DNA of 53,476 nucleotides from Clostridia bacterium (GCA_017452945.1 JAFTLD010000008.1:1-53476), one strand, 5' to 3'. Positions 1-7,524 are shown, counted from the first letter of the stretch. Translations and numbers: made by a program. Notes: generated from the sequence alone by a model not told the origin.

Positions 1-2
1 CG

Positions 3-24
3 GTCGCTTTTTGAAAAAAGCGAC
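3..24. repeat. hairpin repeat at the window edge
   Basis: A near-perfect stem (GTCGCTTTTT at 3-12 pairing with AAAAAGCGAC at 15-24) lies in front of tatD. Read on the minus strand, the sequence of about 1-43 resembles 3211-3247 (AAAGTTTT, then a GTCGC or GTCCGC stem), so it looks like one copy of a dispersed hairpin family. It may also serve as a terminator for a gene left of the window. Nothing else is visible in the first 72 bases apart from the ribosome binding site of tatD. Confidence 0.5.
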
Positions 25-72
25 GCAAAAACTTTCATCCGAGACAACCCATGTTGAAAGGATACCCATAAC

Positions 73-876
73 ATGAAACTCTTTGACTCTCACGCGCATT
101 ATTTTGATAAAAAATTCGACACATTGGAGGGCGGTGCGCACGCCCTATTGACCTCACCCGAGTTTGCCGAGTCGGTCAGCCGAGTCATCAACGTGGGCAC
201 CAATCCCGATACGAACCGTCAATGCATCGAACAATCGGCACGCTACGATTTTATGTGGTGCGCTGTCGGCATCCATCCCGAGGATTGCCAGCACATAGAG
301 CGCACACCCGACGACGTGCTTGCTGAGCTTTACGCGCAGTTGTGTGATCCCGAGATCCGCCGCCGTGATAAGATGGTGGCCATTGGCGAGATTGGCTTTG
401 ATTATTATTGGCAGCCCGTCAACAAGGAGCTGCAGCACGAATATTTTTCCCGCCAGCTTGAAATGGCAAGAGAACTTGATCTGCCGGTCATCATCCATGA
501 CCGCGAGGCACACGGGGATTCTTTGGCTATGGTCAAGCAATATCCGAATGTGCGCGGTGTGTTCCATTGCTATTCGGGCAGCGACGAGATGGCCAAGGAG
601 CTCCTGAAGCTGGGCTGGTATATCTCGTTCGGAGGGCCTGTGACTTACAAAAATGCAGAGAAGGTCAGACGTGCGGCTGCCGCTGTGCCGCTTGACCGCC
701 TTTTGCTGGAAACCGATTGTCCCTATCTCGCTCCGCAGCCTTATCGCGGCAAGATCAACCATTCGGGACTGATGCACTCGATTGCGCAAATGCAAGCCGA
801 GCTGCACGGTGTTGCAATTGAGCAGATCGCGATCGAAACTGCAAATAATGCCAAAAAACTGTTCAATATACCGTAA
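73..876 (+). CDS. tatD: TatD family metal-dependent hydrolase (DNase)
   Basis: This is a 267-residue cytoplasmic TIM-barrel hydrolase of the TatD family, whose members are 3'-5' exonucleases or deoxyribonucleases that use two metal ions. The metal ligands are all visible: H7 and H9 in DSHAH, E106 in GEIGFDYYW, H142 in IIHDR, H165 in FHCYSG and D215 in LLETDCPYLAP. Its length fits the family norm of about 260. The ATG follows an AAAGGA ribosome binding site. It stands alone here, followed by a strong terminator. In many Firmicutes tatD sits beside metG or ksgA, but such neighbours would lie outside the window. The family assignment is firm; the exact nucleic-acid substrate is not shown by sequence. 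Confidence 0.95.
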   Translation: MKLFDSHAHYFDKKFDTLEGGAHALLTSPEFAESVSRVINVGTNPDTNRQCIEQSARYDFMWCAVGIHPEDCQHIERTPDDVLAELYAQLCDPEIRRRDKMVAIGEIGFDYYWQPVNKELQHEYFSRQLEMARELDLPVIIHDREAHGDSLAMVKQYPNVRGVFHCYSGSDEMAKELLKLGWYISFGGPVTYKNAEKVRRAAAAVPLDRLLLETDCPYLAPQPYRGKINHSGLMHSIAQMQAELHGVAIEQIAIETANNAKKLFNIP

Positions 877-896
877 ATTTGTGTAAAACAAACAAA

Positions 897-925
897 AAAG
901 AGGGCGTAATTTTTACGCCCTCTTT
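897..925 (+). terminator. terminator after tatD
   Basis: A 13-bp stem (897-909 with 913-925, core GAGGGCG/CGCCCTC) has a 3-nt loop, with A-rich sequence before it and T within and after it. It probably ends the tatD transcript and separates it from the next gene. Confidence 0.85.
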
Positions 926-947
926 GCAAAAAAATCAAGCAGACATC

Positions 948-976
948 TTGAAAAATCAAATTTGGTGCTGTATAAT
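948..976 (+). promoter_or_regulatory. sigma-A promoter for the EF-G-like gene
   Basis: TTGAAA at 948-953 and TATAAT at 971-976 are separated by 17 bp. This gives a leader of about 120 nt before the ATG at 1102. Confidence 0.75.
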
Positions 977-1101
977 AAAATAGTATGCTGTATAAATTTA
1001 CGCATATTTGCACACGAAAAACATTTGTTTTGCAATAAATTTCTAAAGAAAGGTCCCGCCTCGGCAGCAGTCGGGGAAAAAGGGAAACAAGGAACACAAT
1101 C

Positions 1102-3156
1102 ATGGCTACTTTTAACACCAAGCAGATCAGAAACGTCGCTCTGATGGGCCACGGCGGCTCGGGCAAGACCTCTTTGGCAGAGTCTATGCTGTACGTATCC
1201 GGCGGTATCGACCGTATGGGTAAGACCACCGACGGTAACACCGTTTGCGACTTTGATGCAGAAGAAAAGGCAAGAGGCTTCTCTCTGTCCGCTTCTCTGG
1301 CACACGTTTTCTGGAAAGATATTAAGATCAACGTTATCGACGCTCCCGGCTATCTCGATTTCGAGGGCGAAGTCAATCAGGCTGTCCGCGTAGCCGACAG
1401 TGCTGTTATTATGGTTGACGGTAAAGCCGGCCTTGAGGTTGGTACCGAGCTTGCATGGGATAAGGCTTGCGCTATGGGTATTCCGAAGGCATTCTTTATC
1501 AATAAGTGCGACGATCTGGACGCTCACTTCAACAAGACCTTTGCACAGCTGCACGAAAAGTTCGGCAACTCCCTGTGTCCCGTATTCATTCCCGTTGGTA
1601 AGAACGGTAAGGATATCACTATGATCGACCTGATCGACATGAAGGCATACGTATATGACGACAGCGGCAAGAGAACCGAAACCGCTATGACTGCTGAGCT
1701 GGAAGCAAACGCTGAGAGATACCAGGAGGTTCTGAAGGAAGCGCTGGCAGGTACCTCTGACGATCTGATGATGAAGTTCTTCGACGGTGAGGAGTTCACT
1801 AAGGAAGAGTCTATGGAGGCTATGCACCAGGGTATCATCGACGGTACCATCACGCCCGTATTCTGCGGTGCTGCAACCAGACTGTGGGGCGTTGTTGCTC
1901 TGATGGATGCAATCGTAGAATCCTTCCCCAGACATACCGCAAAGAAGGTTGAGAAGTATGCGGACGGTTCCGAGGCTGAGATCAAGGCTGACGGTGAGAC
2001 CGCTCTGTTCGTATTCAAGACCATCGCTGACCCGTTCCTTGGCAAGATGTCCCTGTTCAAGGTTATGAACGGATCTGTCAAGAGAGATATGGTTCTTTCC
2101 AACCTGACCAGTGATGCACAGGAAAAGATGGCTCACATTTACATTATGAAGGGTAACAAGCAGACCGAGGTTGACGAGCTGGCTTGCGGCGATATCGGTA
2201 TGGTTGCAAAGCTGTCCGACACCAACACCAACGACACGCTGGCTGCAGGCGGTAAGGCTTACGCTGCTACCAAGTATCCCAATCCTTACATGTGCCAGGC
2301 TATGATGCCCGCGACCGCTAAGGACGAGAGCAAGATTTCCCAGGCTATCGCAAGAATGACCGAGGAAGACCTGACTCTGAAGTATGAAAACAACCCCGAG
2401 ACCAAGCAGATGCTGATCTACGGTCTGGGTGACATGCACCTGAGCGTATTGGCTGCTAAGATGAAGGGCAAGTTCGGCGTACAGATCAAGCTGGACACTC
2501 CTAAGATCGCATACCGTGAAAAGATCACCAAGAAGTGTGACGTTGAAGGTAAGCACAAGAAGCAGAACGGTGGTTCCGGTCAGTACGGCCACGTTAAGGT
2601 AAGATTCGCTCCCGGTGAAGAGGAAGGCCTGACCTTCATCGATGCAACCGTTGGCGGTTCCGTTCCCAAGAACTTTATCCCCGCAGTAGAAAAGGGTCTG
2701 CAGGATGCAATGGCAAAGGGTATTGCAGGTTATCCCATGGTCAATCTGAAGGCTGAGCTGTACGACGGCTCTTACCACGCAGTTGACTCGGATGAACTTT
2801 CCTTCCGTACCGCTGCTAACCTGGCATACAAGAAGTGCCTTGAGCTGTCCGCTCCCGTATTGCTTGAGCCCGTAGGCAGCCTGTTCATCACCGTTCCGGA
2901 CGGCATGGTTGGTGACATCATGAGTGATATTCCCAAGCGCCGCGGTAACGTTATGGGCATGAACCCCGCAGAGGGCAAGCCCGGTTACACGGTTGTTGAG
3001 GCTGTAGCACCCAAGTCCGAGCTGGTTTCCTACCCGATCGACCTGCGCGCAATGAGCCAGGGCAGAGCATCCTTCGAATTTGAAGTGACCGGTTACGATG
3101 TTGTTCCCGCGAACATCGCTCAGAAGGTAATCGAGGAAAACAAGAAGGCAGAATAA
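1102..3156 (+). CDS. EF-G-like translational GTPase (divergent EF-G paralogue type)
   Basis: This 684-residue protein has the full EF-G layout: a G domain at about 1-280, domain II, and domains III-V to the C-terminus. The P-loop is GHGGSGKT (16-23) rather than the AHIDAGKTT of canonical EF-G. The G3 motif is DAPGY (80-84) instead of DTPGH, so the usual catalytic histidine is replaced by tyrosine. The G4 motif is NKCD (134-137). These substitutions mark the EF-G-like bacterial subfamily found as a second EF-G in Firmicutes and Thermotogae. The strong codon bias suggests high expression. The ATG at 1102 follows AAGGA. The gene stands alone between terminators, away from rpsL-rpsG-tuf. It may translocate ribosomes or have a specialised role; sequence alone does not decide. 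Confidence 0.9.
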   Translation: MATFNTKQIRNVALMGHGGSGKTSLAESMLYVSGGIDRMGKTTDGNTVCDFDAEEKARGFSLSASLAHVFWKDIKINVIDAPGYLDFEGEVNQAVRVADSAVIMVDGKAGLEVGTELAWDKACAMGIPKAFFINKCDDLDAHFNKTFAQLHEKFGNSLCPVFIPVGKNGKDITMIDLIDMKAYVYDDSGKRTETAMTAELEANAERYQEVLKEALAGTSDDLMMKFFDGEEFTKEESMEAMHQGIIDGTITPVFCGAATRLWGVVALMDAIVESFPRHTAKKVEKYADGSEAEIKADGETALFVFKTIADPFLGKMSLFKVMNGSVKRDMVLSNLTSDAQEKMAHIYIMKGNKQTEVDELACGDIGMVAKLSDTNTNDTLAAGGKAYAATKYPNPYMCQAMMPATAKDESKISQAIARMTEEDLTLKYENNPETKQMLIYGLGDMHLSVLAAKMKGKFGVQIKLDTPKIAYREKITKKCDVEGKHKKQNGGSGQYGHVKVRFAPGEEEGLTFIDATVGGSVPKNFIPAVEKGLQDAMAKGIAGYPMVNLKAELYDGSYHAVDSDELSFRTAANLAYKKCLELSAPVLLEPVGSLFITVPDGMVGDIMSDIPKRRGNVMGMNPAEGKPGYTVVEAVAPKSELVSYPIDLRAMSQGRASFEFEVTGYDVVPANIAQKVIEENKKAE

Positions 3157-3169
3157 TGAAATAGCATTC

Positions 3170-3198
3170 AAGGGCTGTCGCTTTGGCGACAGCCCTTT
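3170..3198 (+). terminator. terminator after the EF-G-like gene
   Basis: A perfect 12-bp stem (AAGGGCTGTCGC at 3170-3181 with GCGACAGCCCTT at 3186-3197) and a 4-nt loop lie 13 bases after the stop codon. Confidence 0.85.
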
Positions 3199-3225
3199 GT
3201 GCATTCTACTCTCGTTAAAGTTTTC

Positions 3226-3274
3226 GTCCGCCTTTAGCAAAGCGGACCACTTTCATCCTGTGGGAGTGATCCGC
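3226..3274. repeat. two overlapping, mutually exclusive hairpins
   Basis: GCGGAC at 3242-3247 can pair with GTCCGC at 3226-3231. It can also pair, as part of GCGGACCACT (3242-3251), with AGTGATCCGC at 3265-3274, with one mismatch. Both structures cannot form together. The left part resembles the hairpin at the window start, so it may be a dispersed repeat. It lies between the terminator of the EF-G-like gene and the spoIIA operon. Confidence 0.45.
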
Positions 3275-3330
3275 TTGGGTAAAGTATGATCAAAACTATC
3301 ATGAGTAAGGTTGCCAAGATGGTGAAACTT

Positions 3331-3365
3331 TTTCGTCGCACCCGACAGGGTGCGACGAAATTTTT
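3331..3365 (+). terminator. terminator-like hairpin upstream of spoIIAA
   Basis: A perfect 13-bp stem (TTTCGTCGCACCC at 3331-3343 with its complement at 3348-3360), a GACA loop and a T5 run follow. It would stop transcription entering the spoIIA operon from the left. Confidence 0.8.
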
Positions 3366-3375
3366 ATCTCGGACA

Positions 3376-3384
3376 TGCTATGAT
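3376..3384 (+). promoter_or_regulatory. possible extended -10 promoter of the spoIIA operon
   Basis: TG at 3376-3377 and TATGAT at 3379-3384 form an extended -10 element about 30 nt before the spoIIAA start. No good -35 is visible. In Bacillus the operon is read by sigma-H; I could not place a convincing sigma-H promoter here. Confidence 0.3.
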
Positions 3385-3415
3385 AGACGTATCAATTACG
3401 AAAGGATGCAAGAAA

Positions 3416-3820
3416 ATGGGAAAAGCCACGTTTACTTATGAGGAAACAGGCTATTTTTTGCGTGTCAAGCTCAAGGGCGACATTGATCACCACAGCGCTG
3501 TTGCCATTCGCAGCGGAATGGACACGCTGCTTTACAAAATTCGTCCCAGACGCCTGTATCTCGACCTTTCCGGTGTGGATTTCATGGATTCCTCCGGCCT
3601 TGGCCTGATCATGGGGCGCTATGCTTTGATGAAGGAGATTGGTGGTGACGTGGTCGTATGTGATCCATGCCCCGGAGTGGAGCGCGTGATCAAGCTCGCG
3701 GGCATGGAAAGGGTAGTGCGGATCGAGCGCAGCGCAGCTGCAAAGCAGGATACTGCTCCGGGCGCGGTGCAGCGGGACAAGCCTCGCGGACGCAGAGTCA
3801 GAAAGGAGGTGCTTAAATGA
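3416..3820 (+). CDS. spoIIAA: anti-sigma F factor antagonist SpoIIAA
   Basis: This is a 134-residue STAS-domain protein and the first gene of the spoIIA operon. Unphosphorylated SpoIIAA binds SpoIIAB and releases sigma-F in the forespore. The phosphoacceptor motif MDSSGLGLIMGRY is present at 57-69, and by alignment with the Bacillus motif S59 is the residue phosphorylated by SpoIIAB. The start at 3416 is chosen because AAAGGATG lies just upstream and the STAS domain begins there; an in-frame ATG at 3350 would overlap the terminator. The C-terminal 25 residues (after about 108) form a basic, low-complexity tail that is longer than in Bacillus. The stop overlaps the spoIIAB start by 4 bases (ATGA), implying coupled translation. 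Confidence 0.95.
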   Translation: MGKATFTYEETGYFLRVKLKGDIDHHSAVAIRSGMDTLLYKIRPRRLYLDLSGVDFMDSSGLGLIMGRYALMKEIGGDVVVCDPCPGVERVIKLAGMERVVRIERSAAAKQDTAPGAVQRDKPRGRRVRKEVLK

Positions 3821-4281
3821 AAAGCAATAAATTCAACGCCAAGGTCGTCAATAAAATGCAGATCAAGCTGCCTTCTCTTTCTGTCAATGAGGGAATGGCG
3901 CGTTCCGCAGCTGCGGCTTTTGTGTCACAGCTTGATCCCACAGCCACCGAGCTTGCCGATATCAAGTGCGCGGTGTCCGAAGCGGTGACAAACTGCATCG
4001 TGCACGGGTATCGCGATGCGGTCGGCACGGTTCGCATGACGGTCAAGCTGTGCGAAGGGAGAATCGTACGCATCGAGATCGTGGACAAGGGCTGTGGGAT
4101 TGCCGACGTCAAGCAGGCGCGTCAGCCGCTGTTTACCACCGATGCGGCAGGAGAGCGCAGCGGTATGGGCTTTACGGTCATGGAAAGCTTTACGGACGGT
4201 GTGCGTGTGTCGTCCAAGCTCGGAAAGGGAACGACGGTCACCATGGTCAAGGTGCTGGGGGATCTCGAGTTGTCTACATAA
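3817..4281 (+). CDS. spoIIAB: anti-sigma F factor / serine kinase SpoIIAB
   Basis: This is a 154-residue GHKL-fold kinase that holds sigma-F inactive and phosphorylates SpoIIAA. The N box is EAVTN (55-59), the G1 box DKGCGI (90-95) and the G2 box RSGMGF (114-119), all intact for ATP binding. The N-terminal 10 or so residues are an extension relative to the Bacillus protein. It is coupled to spoIIAA by a 4-base overlap and sits just upstream of sigF, the standard three-gene order. The gene acts in the predivisional cell and forespore. Confidence 0.95.
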   Translation: MKSNKFNAKVVNKMQIKLPSLSVNEGMARSAAAAFVSQLDPTATELADIKCAVSEAVTNCIVHGYRDAVGTVRMTVKLCEGRIVRIEIVDKGCGIADVKQARQPLFTTDAAGERSGMGFTVMESFTDGVRVSSKLGKGTTVTMVKVLGDLELST

Positions 4282-4293
4282 CGTGTAATCGAG

Positions 4294-5052
4294 GTGATGG
4301 ATATCGAACATTCCGTAGCGCAGGAACGCATAGAAAAAAACAGAGAGCTGCTGATTTTGGCTCGGCAAGGCGACGAGCAAGCCTTGGAGCGGTTGGTTGT
4401 GGACAACATGGCGCTTGTGCGCAGCGTTGCAATCAAATTCAAGGACAGGGGAACGGAATACGAGGATCTCGTGCAGATCGGAACCATTGGTATGATCAAG
4501 GCTATTCGCAGCTTTGAGGTAGAGCGCGGGACTGCGTTTTCTACCTATGCCGTGCCATTGATCGTAGGAGAGATCCGCAAGCACTTGCGCGACGACGGCC
4601 CGATCAAGGTGGGCAGGGAATACAAACGCGTCGGAGCAATGCTGCTGGGAGAGCGCAACAGAATCCTGAGCGAAACAGGCAAGGAGCCCTCAATCGGTGA
4701 ATTGGCTGTGCGCTGCGGGGTTTCAAGCGAGGATGCCGCAATTGCTTTGGATGCCATCGCGCCTGTATCCTCGCTCTCCGAGTCGGTGTTTGACGACGGT
4801 ACTCTGACGCTGGAGGGGACTCTGCCGGATCGCGACAGTGCAGACGAAACCGAACGCATGATAGACAGCCTTGCGCTCTCGCAGGCAATCAGCCGCCTGG
4901 ATCCTCTGTGGCGCAAGATTGTACTGTTGCGTTATTGGCGAAATATGACGCAGCAGCAGGTCGCGTCTGCCCTGGGGCTTTCGCAGGTCAAGGTATCTCG
5001 CGAGGAGAAAAAGATCATGGAGAGGCTGCGAGAATTGCTTGGAGGCGCGTGA
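4294..5052 (+). CDS. sigF: RNA polymerase sporulation sigma factor SigF
   Basis: This is a sigma-70 family factor of the SigF/SigG/SigB class, 252 residues, that directs early forespore transcription. Region 2 is visible in YEDLVQIGTIGMIKAIRSF, where the core-binding and -10 recognition helices lie. Region 3 follows (KVGREYKRVGAML), and region 4 ends with the helix-turn-helix MTQQQVASALGLSQVKVSRE. Position as third gene after spoIIAA and spoIIAB identifies it as SigF rather than SigG. The start is not certain: GTG at 4294 and ATG at 4297 both sit on top of the GAGGTG that would serve as ribosome binding site, so translation may depend on coupling to spoIIAB, which ends 12 bases upstream. Confidence 0.93.
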   Translation: MMDIEHSVAQERIEKNRELLILARQGDEQALERLVVDNMALVRSVAIKFKDRGTEYEDLVQIGTIGMIKAIRSFEVERGTAFSTYAVPLIVGEIRKHLRDDGPIKVGREYKRVGAMLLGERNRILSETGKEPSIGELAVRCGVSSEDAAIALDAIAPVSSLSESVFDDGTLTLEGTLPDRDSADETERMIDSLALSQAISRLDPLWRKIVLLRYWRNMTQQQVASALGLSQVKVSREEKKIMERLRELLGGA

Positions 5053-5120
5053 AAATGTCCCGAAAAGTAAAATAACAGTTAAAAAATAAACAAAAAATTA
5101 CAAAACAACGAAGAAAATTG

Positions 5121-5216
5121 GGGACGACCGATGGTCGTCCCTTGTGATTTTGATATATATGTTTGTGATTTCACAGGGGCGACCTGTGGTCGCCCGCGGG
5201 CGTTCAAAGAACGCCC
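5121..5216. repeat. cluster of three short hairpins between convergent genes
   Basis: Three perfect stems occur in series: GGGACGACC (5121-5129/5133-5141), GGGCGACC (5177-5184/5188-5195) and GGGCGTTC (5198-5205/5209-5216). The first is followed by TTGTGATTTTG and could end the sigF transcript. The other two lie before the 3' end of the bactofilin gene and lack a T run, so they look like dispersed repeats. Confidence 0.6.
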
Positions 5217-5238
5217 CTACGTGTAGTTTACGGAAAAA

Positions 5239-5946
5239 TCAAATTCTCTCAATCTTCCCAACCTTTGATTTTTCGTGGATCTCGTAGCTCTCGCTGTACT
5301 GCAAAAGGTTAATATCGCAGCTTTCGCCAATGGTTACTGTTCTGCCCGAAACACGGGGGCAAACAACGTATTCGATCTCGATCTCATCGCCCTCAATCTC
5401 GTTTTTGACGGTCAACACACCGCTGCCGCGCCGCTTGAAAAGCTTGTGGCTGTTGCGTCGCTCCACCAAAAGCTTACTGCATCCGATGCTGCCGATGCTG
5501 CTTTTTGCATTTTGCTCAATCTCAATTTCAATATCCTCCGCGTTCAGAAGGCCGTCGCATGCGATACCGCCGTGAATGCGTGCCGTTTCCGCTTCAATAT
5601 TCTGCTCCGCGTGAAGTGCGCCCGCAACGTAAAGCTCTCCGCACTTCAGATTTCCTTCGCAGCGCGAACCACCCGAAAGCTTGACTTCGTGCTGAACTGT
5701 CACGTTTGCACCGCAATGCACGGCACCCGAAACGTACAAAGAGCCGGTGGACACTTCTTTGTCAAAGTGTGCGCTGCCCGAAACGCGGACGTCGCCCCAG
5801 CATTCCAAGGCCTCACCGTGCGCAGAACCGGAAACGTGAAGACTGGAGCATTTGACCTGTCCTGCAAGTCTGCCGCTGCCGCTGATTTTGATGACGTCGT
5901 ATTCACCTGCGGGGATATTCCCGCTGCCCGAAATTTTCATATCCAT
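5239..5946 (-). CDS. bactofilin-like polymer-forming protein (YhbE/YhbF type)
   Basis: This 235-residue protein is dominated by repeated short beta-strand turns of the form KISGSG, VSGSAH, VSGAVH and KLSGGS, spaced about 20 residues apart. Such repeats fold into the right-handed beta-helix of bactofilin/polymer-forming proteins, which build cytoskeletal filaments at the membrane. No signal peptide or membrane helix is seen. The start at 5946 is chosen over an in-frame ATG 12 bases upstream because GGAGG ends 7 bases before it. The gene lies downstream of a YhbD-type regulator on the same strand, the order seen in Bacillus yhbD-yhbE-yhbF. The C-terminal third (about 150-235) is acidic and less repetitive, and unlike a minimal bactofilin. 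Confidence 0.75.
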   Translation of the reverse strand: MDMKISGSGNIPAGEYDVIKISGSGRLAGQVKCSSLHVSGSAHGEALECWGDVRVSGSAHFDKEVSTGSLYVSGAVHCGANVTVQHEVKLSGGSRCEGNLKCGELYVAGALHAEQNIEAETARIHGGIACDGLLNAEDIEIEIEQNAKSSIGSIGCSKLLVERRNSHKLFKRRGSGVLTVKNEIEGDEIEIEYVVCPRVSGRTVTIGESCDINLLQYSESYEIHEKSKVGKIERI

Positions 5947-5987
5947 AATAACCTCCATGCCGCCTTTGGCGGCTCAAATAGTGATGG

Positions 5988-6047
5988 AAACTTCACCGCG
6001 GAGCTTTGCTCCAAAAATGGGCGCGGGCCCATTTTTAGGTGAAGTTT
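5988..6047. repeat. nested inverted repeat between the yhbD-like and bactofilin genes
   Basis: The outer arms AAACTTCACC (5988-5997) and GGTGAAGTTT (6038-6047) enclose an inner stem AAAAATGGGC (6013-6022) with GCCCATTTTT (6027-6036). The inner stem has A and T runs on both sides and could act as an attenuator between the two minus-strand genes. A further dyad (AGCGTGAA near 6049 with TTCACGCT near 6087) follows. Confidence 0.5.
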
Positions 6048-6104
6048 AAGCGTGAATGGTTAAGTATGAAGGAATATAACGTGAACTTTCACGCTATTTC
6101 TCCT

Positions 6105-6476
6105 TTATTTGATCAGATGTGTCAGATCGACCACCGTGCCGTCGCCCTTGTCAAGCGTGATGCTTTGCACGTCAGACAGGGTAAAGGTACGGTCACCGTA
6201 AACGGTTTTGACGGTCAGCACCGCCTGCATTTTGGTTTGATTGCCAAGCTCTCCCGCAAGCTCATCCAAGGAGAGGTCGTCACCTCTTGCCTGTATCAGC
6301 TCCACGCGCTCGCAGATCAACGCTTTTGGAAAAAAGGTTTCCTGCCCCGTGACCGTGGACTTTTTGATAAACCAGTCCTCGGGGATCAGACCCTTGCGCT
6401 TCCATCGGTACAGCGCACCGTATGAGATGCCGTACCGCTCCAAAAGCTCCTTTTTTGAGATGAGTTCTTGTTCCAT
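6105..6476 (-). CDS. YhbD-family (DUF4004) MerR-like helix-turn-helix regulator
   Basis: This is a 123-residue protein with an N-terminal winged-helix motif (SKKELLERYGISYGALYRWK) of the MerR-like type. It matches the YhbD/DUF4004 layout: HTH, then PEDWFIKKST and FFPKALICERVELI, then a C-terminal beta-rich segment. The start at 6476 is set by AGGAGG 8 bases upstream; the frame extends another 18 codons but through the promoter and operators. It is the first gene of a likely operon with the bactofilin-like gene 158 bases downstream. Two copies of a palindrome in its promoter suggest autorepression. The effector is unknown. Confidence 0.8.
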   Translation of the reverse strand: MEQELISKKELLERYGISYGALYRWKRKGLIPEDWFIKKSTVTGQETFFPKALICERVELIQARGDDLSLDELAGELGNQTKMQAVLTVKTVYGDRTFTLSDVQSITLDKGDGTVVDLTHLIK

Positions 6477-6496
6477 AACGCCTCCTTTATGAATGC

Positions 6497-6544
6497 GTAA
6501 CAATGTTACGATGCTATTATAGCATAACAATGTTACGCTGTCAA
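6497..6544 (-). promoter_or_regulatory. consensus promoter with two operators for the yhbD-like gene
   Basis: On the minus strand TTGACA (6544-6539) and TATAAT (6521-6516) are separated by exactly 17 bp, a perfect sigma-A promoter. One palindrome, ATAACAATGTTAC (6524-6536, plus-strand sequence), fills the spacer. A second, GTAACAATGTTAC (6497-6509), covers the start-site region; the two are 27 bp apart. This placement fits repression of a strong promoter, most simply by the YhbD-like product. Confidence 0.75.
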
Positions 6545-6621
6545 GAGGATAAAAGAAAAAAGATCAAAATATTTCGCATGGTAAGGCAGGGCTTTACGTC
6601 CCGCAGGCAGCATACACGGGA

Positions 6622-6650
6622 ACGACAAGGGCAATCCTTTATGGTATAAT
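6622..6650 (+). promoter_or_regulatory. promoter of the tyrosine recombinase gene
   Basis: ACGACA (6622-6627) and TATAAT (6645-6650) are 17 bp apart, with the gene start 23 bases downstream of the -10. Confidence 0.6.
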
Positions 6651-6672
6651 GCCATCAAAAGGAGAATTGTGC

Positions 6673-7509
6673 ATGGTTGTAACGTCGGAACGTATCAAGG
6701 CATTTGAAAGAGAACTCAGAAACAAAGAAAAAGCCCCCGCAACGGTGGAGAAGTACGTGCGTGATTTGCGCGTGTTTTCTTCGTTTGTCGGGGAGCGTGA
6801 AGTGGATAAAGAGCTTGTATTGGCTTATAAGGCGCACTTGCAGCAAAAATATGCGGTTGCAAGTGCAAACAGCGTATTGTCCTCGTTGGGGGCTTTTTTC
6901 GCATTCTGTGAGCGCAGAGATCTGTGCGTCAAGCGCATCAAGCAGCAGAAAAACGTGTTTGCAGCCAAGGAAAAGGAGCTGTCACGCGCGGAATACGAAA
7001 GATTGCTGCAAGCCGCGCAGGATAAGGGCAACAGACGCCTGTATTTGCTTATGCAGACCGTGTGCGGCTGCGGCATTCGCGTGTCCGAGCTGCAGTTTAT
7101 CACGGTTGAGGCGGTCGCACGCGGATATGCGGACATTGCCTGCAAGGGCAAGCGCAGACGCGTATTTTTGCCCAAGGAATTATGCAAATTGCTGCGCGGA
7201 TATCTGCGTGAGAAGGGAATCAGATCGGGCGCGGTGTTCGTCACGAGAAGCGGCAAGCCGCTTGACCGATCCAATATTTGGTCTGACATGAAAAAGCTGT
7301 GCCAAGCGGCGCGTGTGAGCGCGGAGAAGGTCTTTCCGCACAATCTGCGCCATCTTTTCGCGCGCACGTATTATTCGATCCATAAGGATATTGTTCGCCT
7401 TGCGGACATTTTAGGGCATTCCAATATTGACACCACGCGCATCTATACAATGGAAAGCGGCGACGTCCACCGCAAGCAGATCAACCGCCTCGGCCTTGTG
7501 CGATGTTAG
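6673..7509 (+). CDS. tyrosine recombinase / integrase, likely invertase of the adjacent switch
   Basis: This 278-residue tyrosine recombinase has an N-terminal SAM-like core-binding domain (about 5-90) and a C-terminal catalytic domain. The catalytic residues are present: R136 (CGCGIRVSEL), K158 or K160 (CKGKRR), H223 and R226 (HNLRH), H249 (LGHSNIDTT) and the nucleophile Y258 (RIYTM). The start at 6673 follows AAAAGGAG by 8 bases. It is about the length of XerC/XerD and phase-variation recombinases, shorter than phage integrases with an arm-binding domain. No excisionase or mobile-element genes adjoin it. Two inverted, Xer-like sites and an invertible promoter segment lie 25 bases downstream, followed by a surface lipoprotein. 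Function as a dedicated DNA invertase is inferred from this context. Confidence 0.88.
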   Translation: MVVTSERIKAFERELRNKEKAPATVEKYVRDLRVFSSFVGEREVDKELVLAYKAHLQQKYAVASANSVLSSLGAFFAFCERRDLCVKRIKQQKNVFAAKEKELSRAEYERLLQAAQDKGNRRLYLLMQTVCGCGIRVSELQFITVEAVARGYADIACKGKRRRVFLPKELCKLLRGYLREKGIRSGAVFVTRSGKPLDRSNIWSDMKKLCQAARVSAEKVFPHNLRHLFARTYYSIHKDIVRLADILGHSNIDTTRIYTMESGDVHRKQINRLGLVRC

Positions 7510-7524
7510 CCCCAAAATCAGGGC

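Noticed and set aside
913..3240. A 775-codon open frame on the minus strand opposite the EF-G-like gene
   Set aside because: It is the antisense shadow of a strongly codon-biased gene. It has no ribosome binding site and its translation shows no recognisable domain.
6673..7509. Recombinase as the integrase of a prophage or integrative element
   Set aside because: No phage, conjugation or excisionase genes and no tRNA target are nearby, and the protein lacks an arm-binding domain. The adjacent inverted sites fit a local inversion role better.
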